A stretch of DNA of 64,000 bases from Bigelowiella natans CCMP2755 (Eukaryota > Cercozoa > Chlorarachniophyceae). Each line of letters starts with the position of its first letter. The first letter of the stretch is position 1. The notes under the pieces are model-generated. The model was not told where the DNA came from and searched no databases. It was given only the letters and a program-made list of their open reading frames with translations. Position numbers and translations under genes: made by a program. This document shows, piece by piece, positions 1 through 12,421 of this stretch. The stretch lies in NCBI GenBank assembly GCA_000320545.1, contig ADNK01001014.1, positions 21,001 to 85,000 of the forward strand, given 5' to 3'.

Positions 1-662
1 AGATAAAGCCTCTTCCCCCTCTTCGTCCCAAGAAGACGTTCTGCTGGAAGAATCCAAGAAGTTTTGCACGTCGAAAATTATATGATTCCTTCTCCGAAGG
101 GATTGAAAATAGTGGAAGAGCGTGTCAATTGAACATGCTTCAGTTGATGGCGACAAGACCAAGAGCATTATCAGCTGAAGATCTCATGGACGACCTCCTT
201 ACCGAAGAAACTTTGGACAGCTATGACAGTACTGATGAAAGTGAGAATGAAGAGGAAGAGGATCCTATTGCGTTGGATCCCAAGTGGAACATTCATGCCG
301 ATGGACGGAGGGTGGATCCCGCTCATACGAAACTTCCGTGCACGTTTAGTAACCTATGCGTGCTCCATCCTGAATTTGGCAGTGTTGAATGGCTTGTCCC
401 TGTCACTTTGTGCTCTTGGAACGACATCAAAAAGAATGTGCACTTCGGTAAAGGCAGAGTCATTCTTTATCCGAATCGGGAAACGGTTCCAGATGTGGGG
501 AAAGGATTGAATGTCCATGCCCGCATGTCAGTCTTCAATGTCTCCTCCAAAAACAAACTACGCATGGAGAAGAAGCTTCGTAAGGTGTGCGCAGATGTCG
601 GGGCTAAGTTTGTTGAGTACACCGAGAACGGAGTGTGGATCATGGAAGTAAATTCCAGCTGA
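1..662 (+). CDS. NUP98: Nup98-type nucleoporin, C-terminal exon (5' partial)
   Basis: The frame is open from base 3 to the stop at 660-662, so the gene enters from the left edge. The last ~110 residues resemble the Nup98 autoproteolytic (peptidase S59) domain: a segment reading EFGSVEWLVPVTL, then a GKGLNVHARMSVFNV motif matching the family's GEGLN...V.L..VW, then GAKFVEYTENGVWIMEV matching GA.F..Y....G.W.F.V. Upstream are an acidic serine-rich stretch and a basic Pro/Lys segment. In the family this domain anchors phenylalanine-glycine nucleoporins to the pore and normally self-cleaves before the Ser of an HFS motif. Here the protein ends EVNSS-stop: His and Phe of HFS are absent and nothing follows that would be Nup96. 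So it is probably a Nup98 encoded without Nup96, or a diverged paralogue. FG repeats would lie upstream of the window. Confidence 0.75.
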   Translation, partial: IKPLPPLRPKKTFCWKNPRSFARRKLYDSFSEGIENSGRACQLNMLQLMATRPRALSAEDLMDDLLTEETLDSYDSTDESENEEEEDPIALDPKWNIHADGRRVDPAHTKLPCTFSNLCVLHPEFGSVEWLVPVTLCSWNDIKKNVHFGKGRVILYPNRETVPDVGKGLNVHARMSVFNVSSKNKLRMEKKLRKVCADVGAKFVEYTENGVWIMEVNSS

Positions 663-1410
663 AACGTGGAGATATTATGATTCAATTTTAACCAAGAATA
701 ACTAGTGATGAGAGAGAAAAATGCAAAAACAACAATGATGAAGTAATTAATCCAGTTAGAAAATAAGATTGTATGAATTTATAGTTTTTTAAAAATACAA
801 AGCATCAACCTTGCATTTTGTCATAAAAATTAAGACTTTATTTGCGCAACTATACAGCACATTCAGCGCGCTACCCGCCATGCGTGCTGCTTGCCAACTC
901 AAAGACGTGCATGCATGACAACGCATCAGCGCAAGTGTCAAGATATTTGGTGGTTTTCATCAATCTGGACACCACCGCAACAATTGCATGCTGCGTACAC
1001 ACATGTGCGCCCGCAGTAGTCGTTGTCTGGTTTAGTGGTAGGCGCAGACGCTTATACACTATTCCCAGGTATTCAGGGGACAAATTTGCCAAGCTAGCAA
1101 GGCCAGCGCAACAAATGCACAGACAACACGCTAGCACGCCATGCTAGCATGCTAGCATGCTCTAGTGCTACCACACCATTGCAGAGAATTGAGGTTTTGC
1201 TTGTGTGCATGGAAACACACACACACATGCACATGTGTGCAAGTACATATATGTGTTTACACATGTGTAGCCATTTGATAGCACATTATATTGTTAATCA
1301 ATGATCGCACATTGGCAGGCGACACATAGCAGACAACGTTCCCCTTGTCATGCATTCCATTTTTAGCAAAACCAGCTGTTTTCATGATGTTTACGGTACT
1401 GCCATGATGT
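663..1410. other. Convergent intergenic spacer, palindromic-word rich
   Basis: This lies between the 3' ends of the nucleoporin (+) and the chitinase-like gene (-). The first ~180 bases are AT-rich and probably hold the nucleoporin 3' UTR. From about 842 the sequence is enriched in short self-complementary words (gcatgc, gctagc, gcgc), with gctagcatgctagcatgc-type iteration around 1140-1160. A 20-bp tandem duplication at 1382-1421 overlaps the chitinase-like stop codon. I see no gene here; the short ORFs on both strands have no recognisable content. Confidence 0.6.
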
Positions 1411-1677
1411 TTACGGTACTGCTTCACCGCCATCACCTCCAACTCTCTCCCCCTCCTCGTTTTTAGCATTCCCTTCACTTCTTCCGGTGCTATATTTGTC
1501 GTTGTCGTTGCTATAGTCAGCCATCCCATCACCATCTAAGTCGCTTGGGTTATCGAGACGGCGTTTGACGTACGATGTTAGTGTGTTGCCGTTCAGATAG
1601 TCATCCAGATCTGCAGACCACAGCCCTGCGAGTAGCAAGTAGTATATAAGAAGTCTGGTGATATGTAGAAGGCTAAT

Positions 1678-1766
<89 letters not shown>

Positions 1767-2499
1767 CGCACACACGCACACACGCACACACGCACACACG
1801 CACACACGCAAATATATGATGTTTCCAATTACACACCTGCACCGCCGAGGCCACGGCTTAGCACAAGATTAACCTTCCGCTTCAGCGTCATCTCCGCCTC
1901 AAACGATACGAATTGGGAGTAGAAGGTCAGGTACAAGCTTTGCGAGCCTGGATCCAACAGGGTCCGTGCACCCGCTAGCAGCAGCATATACACAACCATC
2001 ATCTCTCACGAAAGCATCGTATTGAACTCGATGATAATATAGGCATTATGTTGTGTTGGGATGTAGCAGCAAGGTATTCAGCAGCAGCAGCAGCTGCAGC
2101 AAGATGTAAGATCGCTGCTCGTGGACAATTCTAACATTATTTACGTATGGTGGTGCAGGCCCTCACGCCACTGGAGAAACACCAGTGATTATTCTGAAAA
2201 AGAATGATAGCTATGCTCGCTGCTCTGCGGAGATCATGCGCCTGATTTGTGCATGGTTTCCGCGGAGCATTGACTCCTAATCAACTTGTATTTTTGTGTC
2301 GCATCCTCCCTCTCTGCTGTCGTACATTTGATAAGCTCAACGATTTCGTAATAGGCTAGCAGTCCTGGTTCCCGTGTCCACTGATATCGTACAATCATTG
2401 TCACCATTTCATTCCCACATAACGACGACGATGATGATGATGATGGTGGTGGTGATGAGGATGAGTAGGAACACTTACACACTCTTAAAAACACACACG

Positions 2500-2534
<35 letters not shown>

Positions 2535-4729
2535 CTGCCCTGGTACGCCGCACCATCCGTAAGACGTGCCGAGCATGATATCGGAGCTTGCACTAGTCCA
2601 ACTCCTGCCACATGTTACATTTGCATGCATGTATGCGTGGGGGTGGGTAATCATCATAGTGATGTGCGACATATGCGTTATACACGTGATGATCTTAGAA
2701 CAGCGATATATCCTCCTCCTCCTCCTCCTCCTCCTCCTCCTCCTTTCCCCTCATATTCCCTCTATACTACCGGCCAAAGACGCCCATATTGAGAACTATC
2801 TTGTGGTAGGGGACACCGTGCTTTTTGCGCCAACGCTGCAATGAGTTTCGGACTGATGAGTAGCCTAGAAATGCCTGATGACGGGTATGGTGATAAAATA
2901 ACAATGTGTGTGTGTGTTTGTGTGTGTATGTGTGCGCGCGCGCGCTCGCGTACACGCAACATCTTAATGACGATTGTATAGCAAACATATCACCAATCGG
3001 TGCTTGAAGTCTGCTGCAGATTCTTCCTCCCACTCGTCGTTAGCGTAATGATATAGGTCATCGTCATTGTCCAGGTTGCTTGTGGTGGCTCTTCTGTGCG
3101 CGTTGTCGTAGCTAAGAGGCACGTGAGATGCCATCCTCGACTGCCAGCAGCCCGACCGATCATACACAATCATCCCAACATATGAGAATATCTTCCAACG
3201 CGAAAGAACCTGTGATGATGATGATGATGATGATGATGATGACGATGACGGGAGTATTAGCAAATTGATGTTTTGCTCAGTAGACGTAGGGAAGAATGAA
3301 GAATGGTGTTGCAAGTAATTATATCACGACGTTAGTTTTGTTAGATGATGAAGCAACACTTCATCATTTATCATTGGCATCGCCGTTGTATGCGGAAAGA
3401 CAGCAAAGGAATCACGCTCCTATCATCGTCTCAACGACGTAGGAAAAGGTATGAACGATGATCCAGCAGCGCGTCCATTATTACCACGACATCATTATCA
3501 TCATCATCATCATCATCATCATCTTGAATCAATCTGTTCTTCTCATCATCGTCGTTGTCAGGTGCTTGTCACGACATTATCTTCAAGGTTTAAGGAGCCA
3601 GCACCAATAGCCACCCCTAGCTCGAAGTTTGCCCGCCTTTCGCAGTGTGGAAAGAAGGGAACAGATTAGGCATGATTGGCACGAACAACACTAGTTACTA
3701 TTCTCTCTCACACACGCACACACGCGCACACGCGCCAAAAACAAGCTAGTTATATCTGCTATGCTGCTGCTGCTGCTGTAGTAGTAGCAGCATTGGCATT
3801 GCGTTTTGAATCACCACCACCACCACCAGCATCACCACCACCTCTGCCTGATGTTCTTCGGATCTTGGCTCAGACGATGAGGGCGCCAGTGTTCCAAAAC
3901 AGCACTAAAAGCGTCTATCAGCGTGCCCAACCCTGACACATCGCCATCGGCGGCGGCTTCATTGTCGTTGTTGTTTCTTGCTGCGCCTTTGCTTTTCTTT
4001 CCTCTCCTTCTTCCCCTTCTTCTGCCTTCATGGCCGCTACTAGCCGGTGGTGCTGCGGGATGATGTGTGAGTTGTTGGCGGTTAGTAATAACGCCATCAG
4101 GCTTTTTAAAAAAAAGGTATTTGTATATTTGTATACTGAATAGTACGGCATGCAGTGGCCATTTTAAAATTTGACTAAGATATATCCGCAGTAGTAGTTC
4201 ATCGACCCTCACCGTCGGTAGCAGCATCACCAGAGGCTGGAGATTCCTTTTCCAAAGCCGTGAAGGAGGAGGAGGAGGATGAGGAAGAGGAGGAGGAAGA
4301 GAGGAAGACATATGGCTTGGCGGGGGGGGGTACGTTGAAATGTAGTTCTAATCCGTCGAATCCATTGTAAAGCGCATAGTCCAGCTAATAGTTGGCAATA
4401 AGGGGGGGGGGGGGGAGAAAACGAAAAAAGAATAAGGAGGAGGAGGAGGAGGAAGAATAAGATATTGCTGTCTCTATTCTTCTTGTCGTTGATGATGAGT
4501 GACGATGATAGTGTACTGCATGTTGCTTTGATCCATAAGGTTAAGAACGAATCAACAAGCACGCACGGCATCTTCTCCAACTATGATTTATTTTCTTGTT
4601 GTGGGCTTTTCATTGCTTTGAGCACCGCTGATTGAGCAAATCTTCGCGCTCGGACAGGGTCATGAGACCATGATAATGCCTCGTGCCTGTTTCGTATACA
4701 GTTCCACACGCACACACACACACACACAC

Positions 4730-4764
<35 letters not shown>

Positions 4765-4789
4765 AAGCAAACTGTGAACATATATACTG

Positions 4790-4824
<35 letters not shown>

Positions 4825-5471
4825 GCTTCTACTATTATCTACCACTACTTACTACTACATTGACAATATCAACCACATCTTTCATCATTGAACAAGCGAA
4901 TCATAAGATTTACCAATATCACGTTTTAGTAGGAAAAAATATCATTATTCCTCAAATCTCCCTCCTTGCCTACCCCCCTCACACACACTCTCACACAAAC
5001 ACGCACAAGCACACCTACCGTCGGTCGCCAGCGCCTATGTCTTGACCATCTTTGTTCTCCTCCTCCTCCTTCTTCTTCTTCTTCTTCTCCAGCTCTCCGT
5101 CATCATCGTCATCATTGTCATCATCATCATCGCCATCATCATGGTGGTAGTGGTGCCTTCGGTGAAACCGTTGATCAAACATTCTCGAGACGTTGGGGCA
5201 CTTCTTCACGTAGCTCAGTTCCCCGATATCCGAGGGTATTATTCTTGACTGCGCACGCCGGATGGTGTACGCTCTTTGTTCCGACGGCTCCTTCCTCTCG
5301 CTATCACGTGATGGTGATGTGGAGGAGGAGGAGGAGGAGGAGGAGGAAGATGTGCCCCCCCTTGCTGCTGGCAAGGATGTGTTTTGGTGAGGAGAATGTT
5401 TCGTCTTCTCGCCGTTGCAATCGGTTGTGATTGTGTCGTTCTTAACGCACATGCCTTCAGGAACTAAAACA

Positions 5472-5521
<50 letters not shown>

Positions 5522-6279
5522 GTACATAGATGATGATGATGATGATGATGATGATGACGAAAACGATGATGACAACTTCGTCGACTCTAGGCTTGCAACG
5601 ATGATGGTGATGATGGTGATGACGATGATGACGATATCGATATATAGCTATAATTTTCTTTTTCTTTTTTTCTTCTTCTTCTTCCTATTCTCTCTTCGGA
5701 CCAATACAAGTATTACTACTACTACTTCTTGTTGTTGCCCTTCTTCTTCTTCTTCTTCTTCTTCTTCTTCTTCATCATCTGCTACTTCTAGTAACCTGGT
5801 CCTGAAGTAATTCCCCCACAAGAATCAGCCAAACTCCAGCACATCTGAGAATCCATCGTTTCAGTCAGAAATCGCTTTATTTATCACCATTTATCGTCAT
5901 ATGCAAGGATGCTGCTGCTGATGATGATGATACAACGCTTGCCAACACACTACTTCTCGCCATTGATCGATTCTGATCCAACCTCCATTATTATCACCAT
6001 GCCATCGTCATCTCAAAAATCCAAATACATTGGGGCTCTCTTCTACAGCAGGATTCAGCTAGACCGTTCCGAAGCAAGAAACAAAAACAATCCCCCCCCC
6101 CCCCCTCCCCCTTCCTTCCCTCCCTCCCCAATAACGCCATCAAGACCCTTGCTGCGGCCTCCAAACTTCCGTAGTACGTAGGGGGGGAGGGTGCCGTGGC
6201 GTGAGTTGAAGGCAGTTCTGCATGGCCTTCGATCAAACCCTCGATAGGCCCATGGAACCTTTTGTTGCATCATATCGTG

Positions 6280-6318
<39 letters not shown>

Positions 6319-7440
6319 CAAGATATAAGTAGTATGAACAATTTCCGAGCAATGAATGAGTGCTATGGTAAAGAGGATGATGGAGAGAGTTGATGACGGC
6401 GGAGATCGGATTGATGATTCTGAGCAACTATCGACGGGTTTTGGCCGCCAACGACAAAGCTGGGGAACCAAACAGCATCGATGGTTTTTATCGGATGATC
6501 AAAGAAATTGCATCCTCGGAAAACAACCTCTTGATTTTAGTCAAATATAGTGCAGCTTCGTGTCGTTAAAGATGACGAATGGTGTTTAACGTGTGATGTC
6601 GTCAAAATCTGACTGCTGCTGTTGCGGCTGCGGCGTGCTATATGATGATATTGTGCAACTTACGAGCAGTCTCTCTGAGAGGAAGGATTGGACCCCAGAG
6701 CAAGCAGAACTTTGATGCTGTGGGAATGGAAAAGTAATGATGATGATGATGATGATGATGTACGTTAATGTTGGTCGCACAGACACGTAGACACGCAGGC
6801 ACGAACGCATTTGTATGTTTTTGTGTACTTGCTCGTGTATTATGTATAAAATTAAAATTACTCCTTCGCATATGCCTCTTCTTCTTCTTCTAACTAAATC
6901 ATGCTTCATACGAGTATTAACCGTGGGTTTTGCCGTCGCAGATGTTTTTGCAAGCGCCGGTACATTGCCATATCGTTCCACTGCGAGCAGTATTAACAAC
7001 ATAAGGATGATCAGCGATTACTGGAAAGTGCGGAGTGTAATACACGTATCGCATCCGCAAGTTCCGTAGCAGGATGGATTATGAACACCCTGGGTTTATC
7101 TAGGCAGTGGTAATATCCTTTGTTGACTATTAGTACAAATGTGCTGCTACTGCTACTACTACTATTACGCACCATTGCTGCAGCACTACACTACTACTAC
7201 AACTAGTACTATATGGGGAGGGGGAACATTATGGCGCATATGTTGGCACTACTATTACTACTACTACTACTACTACAACAAGTACTCTTGTTCTTCTACC
7301 TCCATCGGTTCGAGTGTGAGTCTCTTGGCATTGACAGTAGCGTAACAGAATACAACATGTGTGTATAGGGACGCATTCATGCCCTCGGGCTGAAATCTAG
7401 GAGGGTCATCATCAAATAAAGGCCGTAGATTATCCACAGT
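1411..7440 (-). CDS. GH18 chitinase-like protein, catalytic motif degenerate
   Basis: Well-supported exons, 5' to 3' on the minus strand, are: ~7440-7300 (RFQPEGMNASLYTHVVFCYATV, the first barrel strand), ~4690-4626 (RARRFAQSA), 4384-4334 (NGFDGLELHFN), ~3945-3842, 3636-3576 (ANFELGVAIGAG), 3209-2994 (FSYVGMIVYDRSGCWQS), 2874-2771 (GVPYHKIVLNMGVFGR), 2604-2535, 2380-2326 (WTREPGLLAYYEI), 1974-1837 (FVSFEAEMTLKRKV, GLGGA) and 1625-1411 (LWSADLDDYLNGN). Phases match at every junction from 3842 onward. Together they follow the GH18 (beta/alpha)8 fold in order: YTH...YA, FDG, M.YD, KIVL...GR, LAYYEI, W..DLDD. The signature DGxDxDxE reads D-G-L-E-L-H-F-N, so the catalytic Glu is Asn. The protein may bind rather than cut chitin-like glycans. 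The tail contains DLDGDGMADYSNDND, resembling a calcium loop. An exon at ~5300-5160 (ELSYVKKCPNVS) is likely but unproven, and the GGW strand was not located. The 5' start is unresolved. Confidence 0.8.
1678..1809. repeat. Compound (CA)n-(GA)n-(CACACG)n microsatellite in an intron
   Basis: It fills most of the 1626-1836 intron of the chitinase-like gene, adjacent on the coding strand to a GTGTGT donor. Confidence 0.9.
5472..5521. repeat. (TA)n microsatellite
   Basis: A TA tract followed by (GAT)n at 5529-5557, intronic to the chitinase-like gene. Confidence 0.9.
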
Positions 7441-7460
7441 CAGCGCCCGTAACACACACA

Positions 7461-7491
<31 letters not shown>

Positions 7492-8649
7492 GTATACACG
7501 CACATATCATGTATCTGCACATATAATGTTAACCTGCCAGCCAGCGTTACGTATCATGCTACCAACATCCACCACCATCATCTTTATCATCCACCATTAT
7601 CATCATCATTATCATCATCATCGTCGTCGTCATCATCATCGTGATTTGACTTCTATCCTCTCAACACAGCTCATTCTAAAGCATCATCAACATCATCATC
7701 ACCACCATCATCATCCGCATGCAAGTGAATCGTTCATCATCATCTATTACGAGGCTGGGTCTGGACGGTATTGTGACCAGTTGGTATAGTATCCTATCAT
7801 CTTCTTCGCAGCAAAAGATACCTAATTGTGGACAGCCAACCAAATATGACAATAATCACAACACTCCTAAGAGAGGGTGTGGGAAAGCGCATCGTGATTA
7901 TCTTTCTCAAATCATGTCTGAAACTTCCAATCGTCCATTCTTCTTATCTTCCTGCGGTTTTACTGTACAATACGGGCTTTACTTGAGGAAGAGCAAAGAT
8001 GAATCCCAGGATCACAAGCCTTTGGACCCAGCGATGATGGCGCTGATGATGGATGGTCACAGCCATCGGAGCTTTGCTTTCTCTTGCTCGCTTGCTGATT
8101 TGCAATCGAGGCCGATGGAGGAGGTAAACAAGAAGAAGAAGAAGGAAAGGACGGAGAAGAAGGGGGATGAGAGTAAGGTCTATATGACTCGTTTTCCAAT
8201 ATCCGCCACCACTTTCCCCCTCCCTGGTTCCCGATAATCGGGAGAGTGGTGATCTCTTGCAATGGCACGATCAGTTGCAGTCGAAATTGGTGTTTTTGCT
8301 GTGGCAGTTTAACGGTGATTTCTGTGAGTGCGTCTGGCCTGTTTCCTTGTCGTACTTACTGAATCGGTGGGACAAGCAGCAGACAGGAAGGTGTTCTCTT
8401 GTGGTGATTTTCCGTATGCGTCCTGCCTATTTTCTTGTCGCACCTTATTATCGGATCAGAGTCAACGAACGATCAACAGAGCCGACAATGGTGCCACGCT
8501 CGGGGCACAAGCGAAGGCGAACGCAAATAGGTGCGATGATATCCACGCTTTTGGAGGACGAAGAGGTCATCATGTCGAAGAATCTTCTTAGTGATAGCCA
8601 TATAATCGAAATCGTGGATACATCCAATATCAAATAGGCGCGCGAGGCA
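7441..8649. other. Divergent intergenic region with repeats and an unassigned ORF
   Basis: This separates the 5' end of the chitinase-like gene (-) from the methyltransferase-like gene (+), so promoters for both probably lie here. It contains (CA)n at ~7454-7490 and long imperfect (ATC)n tracts at ~7567-7715. An open plus-strand stretch from 7719 to a possible donor at 8129 (GAG|GTAAAC) has mixed composition but no family resemblance I can name. It could be a 5' untranslated or unrecognised exon. Most of 8257-8640 is open in two plus frames, but the frame closes just before the ATG at 8650. Confidence 0.4.
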
Positions 8650-8806
8650 ATGGTGCAGCATCTAGCCGCTTCTGGGCTCTCGATCGATGCAACACAGCAT
8701 CTCTTTACGACATTTATTCGCAGTTGGACACCACCGGACGACCTACGGTCATCAAAATCCAAATGAATCTTCGAATCGTCAACCTAACACTTGTTTATTT
8801 TTATGT

Positions 8807-8850
<44 letters not shown>

Positions 8851-9444
8851 GTGGCGTGTGTTCTCATAACTACACAGTTCATGTATCGTGTTGAACCAAG
8901 AACGCAACGAGCAGGTGCTGTTCTTTGGATGGTCGTCGAAACTATCCCGGCAGCATGTGGACTTCATCCAGACTCACTGTAAGAATGCTTCGGCTGGCTT
9001 CATAGAACTCGGCGCTGGTGTGACATAACGCTACGCAAATGTCTATACATGCACGTTAACCTCTCCCCTGTCCCCCCTCCCCCCTCACCAACTTTCACGT
9101 TATAGTACATACCAACTGTGCGTCTAAATTCGCACACAAGCGTAAATTATGATGAAGTGATGATATTGATCGCGGCGATGATGGTTGTGATTCAGGAAGC
9201 GGATGGCTTGCTTACCTCCTGCGAGACCGTGGCTGTAAGATAGAGGCATATGATTCCAAAAAGGTGATTGTACCAAACGATATCACTCATAATCCGTCAC
9301 AAGGACTTCCCTGATCTTTGTACCCCCTCGTTTGACTGCCAATACAAAGGGTTCTACATTCGTACAATACTGGACTCGTCTGCCGTGGTTTGATCTAGTT
9401 CAATCCGGCTCTATCGATAGGTTGTCGCTGTCCAACCAGCAACA

Positions 9445-9484
<40 letters not shown>

Positions 9485-10199
9485 AATATCCAAGGATCAG
9501 AGCATGAGCAAAAGAATGTCGATCTTCGTACGCTACTTCTCTGCTGGCCTGAGCTGGACTCGTCGTTTGCAGCTGATGCGTTGAAGGCATTTCGGTGTGT
9601 TTGCGTGTTTGCGTGTTGATATCGCTATCTTCATCCCCCCCTCCCTGTCTTCATCGTCGTGGTCGTCGCTATTATCACCTTGCTATCCCCGCTGTCGTTG
9701 CGCTTCTTCGTCGTTCATTACTTCACCGAACTACACTGCTATTGGTGCTACCTCTACCCAATACCTTCTGGATTTCTTCTTTCTCTTTCTGTATTCAGAG
9801 GGTCCCGACTCGTGTACATAGGAGAAGGAAGGGGAGGGGCTACAGCGAGGAAAGGTAGATAACGATAGTAGTTTTTGGCCTCTTGCTGCTGCCGACTGGT
9901 GTTGTGATTGGTCATGATAATGTTCTCGCCTGTTACGTGCTGTATTCTCAGATTTCTTCGATTTGCTGGCGAAGGAGTGGACCGTCGCCGCACAGATGGG
10001 TTTGAAGGAAAGTAGCAGCGATAGAGGTGACACAATGGTTACTAGCAGCGGCACTACCAAAGGGAGTCCTTCTTTTTCGGCTGAAGGTAACGACGTTAGC
10101 GGTACGAGTGAAGAAAAAGAGGGAACAGTCCGTCGGCGACATCACAACTCAGAAGAAGAAATTTTGGACGATGGTGTATGGGTATATGAGCGCAAGTAA
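8650..10199 (+). CDS. SAM-dependent methyltransferase-like protein with polyQ tract
   Basis: Six exons close in phase to a 284-residue protein: 8650-8747, 8878-9017, 9196-9263, 9350-9594, 9799-9854 and 9952-10199. The second/third exon junction creates a class I methyltransferase motif I, IELGAGSGWLAYLLRDRG, followed by an acidic motif II position (IEAYDSK). Downstream, NVDLRTLLLCWPELD and GSRLVYIGEGRGGATA match the 'LLL.WP..' and 'YIGE..GG.T' segments of a poorly characterised SAM-binding family known from fungi and protists. The methyl acceptor is unknown. A run of 16 Gln (CAG/CAA) interrupts the segment between motif II and the LLLCWP strand. The start is the first ATG after an in-frame stop at 8635; a further upstream exon spliced at CAAATAG|GC (8640) cannot be excluded. 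The C-terminus is hydrophilic and probably disordered. Confidence 0.75.
8811..8847. repeat. (CT)n microsatellite
   Basis: This lies in intron 1 of the methyltransferase-like gene, where it supplies the polypyrimidine tract ahead of the acceptor at 8877. Confidence 0.85.
9436..9483 (+). repeat. (CAG)n/(CAA)n coding microsatellite
   Basis: This is a glutamine-encoding trinucleotide run inside exon 4 of the methyltransferase-like gene (16 consecutive Gln). It is in frame, so length changes would alter only the polyQ loop. Confidence 0.9.
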
Positions 10200-11358
10200 G
10201 TAGTGTCGATAGTTACGCCTAGAACGACGACTCCCACGTGCAACTCAACACTACAAACATGGCAGCATCTGTACAGCCATTTATGCTGCAGCCCGGGTGT
10301 ATCGATTGATTATAACCATGGCGCGGTTTAAGCCTGCAATGATGAGTACACAAAGTTCGGGTGGCCCATTATGAGCAAAAGTGCAGACTCGGCTCATAAT
10401 CAAAGCGGAGATACAGAGCGCATAGCGCAGCGCTATAGCTAGGCGATAAGCCATACAACAGCTGTGAGAAAATAGACAAGATAGGCTCGGCTCCACATCC
10501 AGCGTACTAGCGTACTACTACATATAACGTAGAGCGTAAGCACAGTCGTAGCCAATTAACTTTTTCGTCAATTTGATACACGATGAGCATATTAAACGCG
10601 CGTGACACGTACCTTGACACACGTGCCAATCTAGCAATGCATGAGACGGATATAATGAAATGTTTAAATTTTTTCAATGTACCATCACTACTTTCTTGCA
10701 CACCGCTAGACCGCCCCTCTAGCCCTATGTGCGCGGCGGGCATAGCATTGCATCGTGTTGCAAAGAGTTGCGACTGCCCCACAAGCGAGTCCATGTTGCT
10801 GCTATCTTATTGAGCCGAAACAACTTCATGTGCACTACTAGACCGTGTCATGCTGATGGGGTGTAAGTCACAGCTGCACATTCGGTCATTGTAGAATGTG
10901 CTTCACACAACGTCGTCGCTTATTGCGCTCGCATCATAACCCCAGAAAACTAGATGCATGTATGTACGCTAATTGTTAAGAGTTCATTTTTATTAATCAT
11001 AATAACAACCATCTATCGTTTAATTTATGAGTTAATTCGGCTCTCACTTCTGGTTGTATCTATGTCATATATACTTGGCTTATATATGACGCCACTGCTA
11101 AGTACGAGTCTCATCATCGCCGTATATTCTTTGGCTATTATGTGCATTATTCAAGCGCACGTCCTTTTGTCCTGATTGGAAGCATTGCCATGAACGCCGT
11201 GGATGCCTGTTATGTACCATAACGACCCGGTAATTGTACCAGCAATGATGCATTACGGCGAGTGCAACAAAACAAAATTGCGCTATAACGACACCGAATG
11301 CGATATGCACGGTTAGATATAGGAGGGTGGGAAGATAGGAGAAAACACGTCATTTGTG
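10200..11358. other. Convergent intergenic spacer with a dispersed repeat copy
   Basis: This lies between the 3' ends of the methyltransferase-like gene (+) and the MFS transporter (-). The sequence is rich in gcgc, gctagc, gcatgc and cgatcg words and has no microsatellite, in contrast with the flanking introns. A 40-bp segment at 10640-10679 recurs at 51714-51753 with two mismatches. No gene is recognised on either strand. Confidence 0.6.
10640..10679 (+). repeat. Dispersed 40-bp repeat, partial copy
   Basis: It matches 51714-51753 at 38 of 40 positions; the common part begins catgagacgga and ends tttttcaatg. Similarity fades after 10680, so this is a truncated or decayed copy. Confidence 0.75.
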
Positions 11359-11870
11359 TTAGTATCTCTTGACCGTCATAAGCACGAAGTTGACAAATAC
11401 GATCAATGCCACTCCAGCTGGTAGCACGAGTAGCCCGCTACAAACGAGGGGGGCTAGCACACCCGACACTCTGCTGAGACCGCTCGCTATCCCCACACCC
11501 TGATGTGCGAAGAAGCGGTAGATTATAGATTGCCTTTAATATCATGTTAGTCTTACAGTTGAGTATTACGACCTCCGTATCCACGATTAAATAAGAACAA
11601 AAACGGAGAATTTTAACGAAATTTGTAAGTGAATGATTCAACTCGAAAGGCACTAAAATTGTGTTACAACGACCGTTCCCCTGACACTGGTTTTGTACAC
11701 TTCTGGCGTATACGTGTAGTAAGCCTGATGAAACAATATTGGGGTGTTTGAAAAAGACGAACACTCCTCCACCCCCTCCTCTCCACCCCCCCCCCCCTTT
11801 TTCTCGTACGTGCACACAAACACACACACACACACACACGCACACACACTCACAAAACACAAAGAGTAAG

Positions 11871-11916
<46 letters not shown>

Positions 11917-12070
11917 GAGGTAAGTATAGAGAGTCACGGATGCTGCATGTTGTTCGTGCTTCTGTTGTGAAAAGTACCGCAAACATCACCATTGACGCAA
12001 CATTAATAAGACAAGACATAGCGATAACCTAATGACACACACACACACACACACACATATCAATATATTG

Positions 12071-12117
<47 letters not shown>

Positions 12118-12390
12118 ATCAAACATCCAATAAGTTCATCACCATCATCACCATAATCATCATCATCATCGTCGTCGTCGTTTTCCCAACCACCGCCGTT
12201 GCTCGCAATACTGTCACGCTAGCACTGTTATCGTTCTTGTCATCAGGATCATGGCTTATCACTACCTCCGCCTCGTTATTGACGAGATAGAAGAGCATCA
12301 TACAACAGGCAGTGATCCCCGTGCTAATCACCTGCAGCACAAGTATACAGAGGAGGAATAATACGATCGGTAGCTAAATATGATAAAAGT

Positions 12391-12421
<31 letters not shown>

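Noticed and set aside
2234-6550. Ser-, His-, Asp- or Leu-repeat ORFs over (ATC)n, (CTT)n and (GAT)n tracts
   Set aside because: They are microsatellite translations in introns and have no independent coding evidence.
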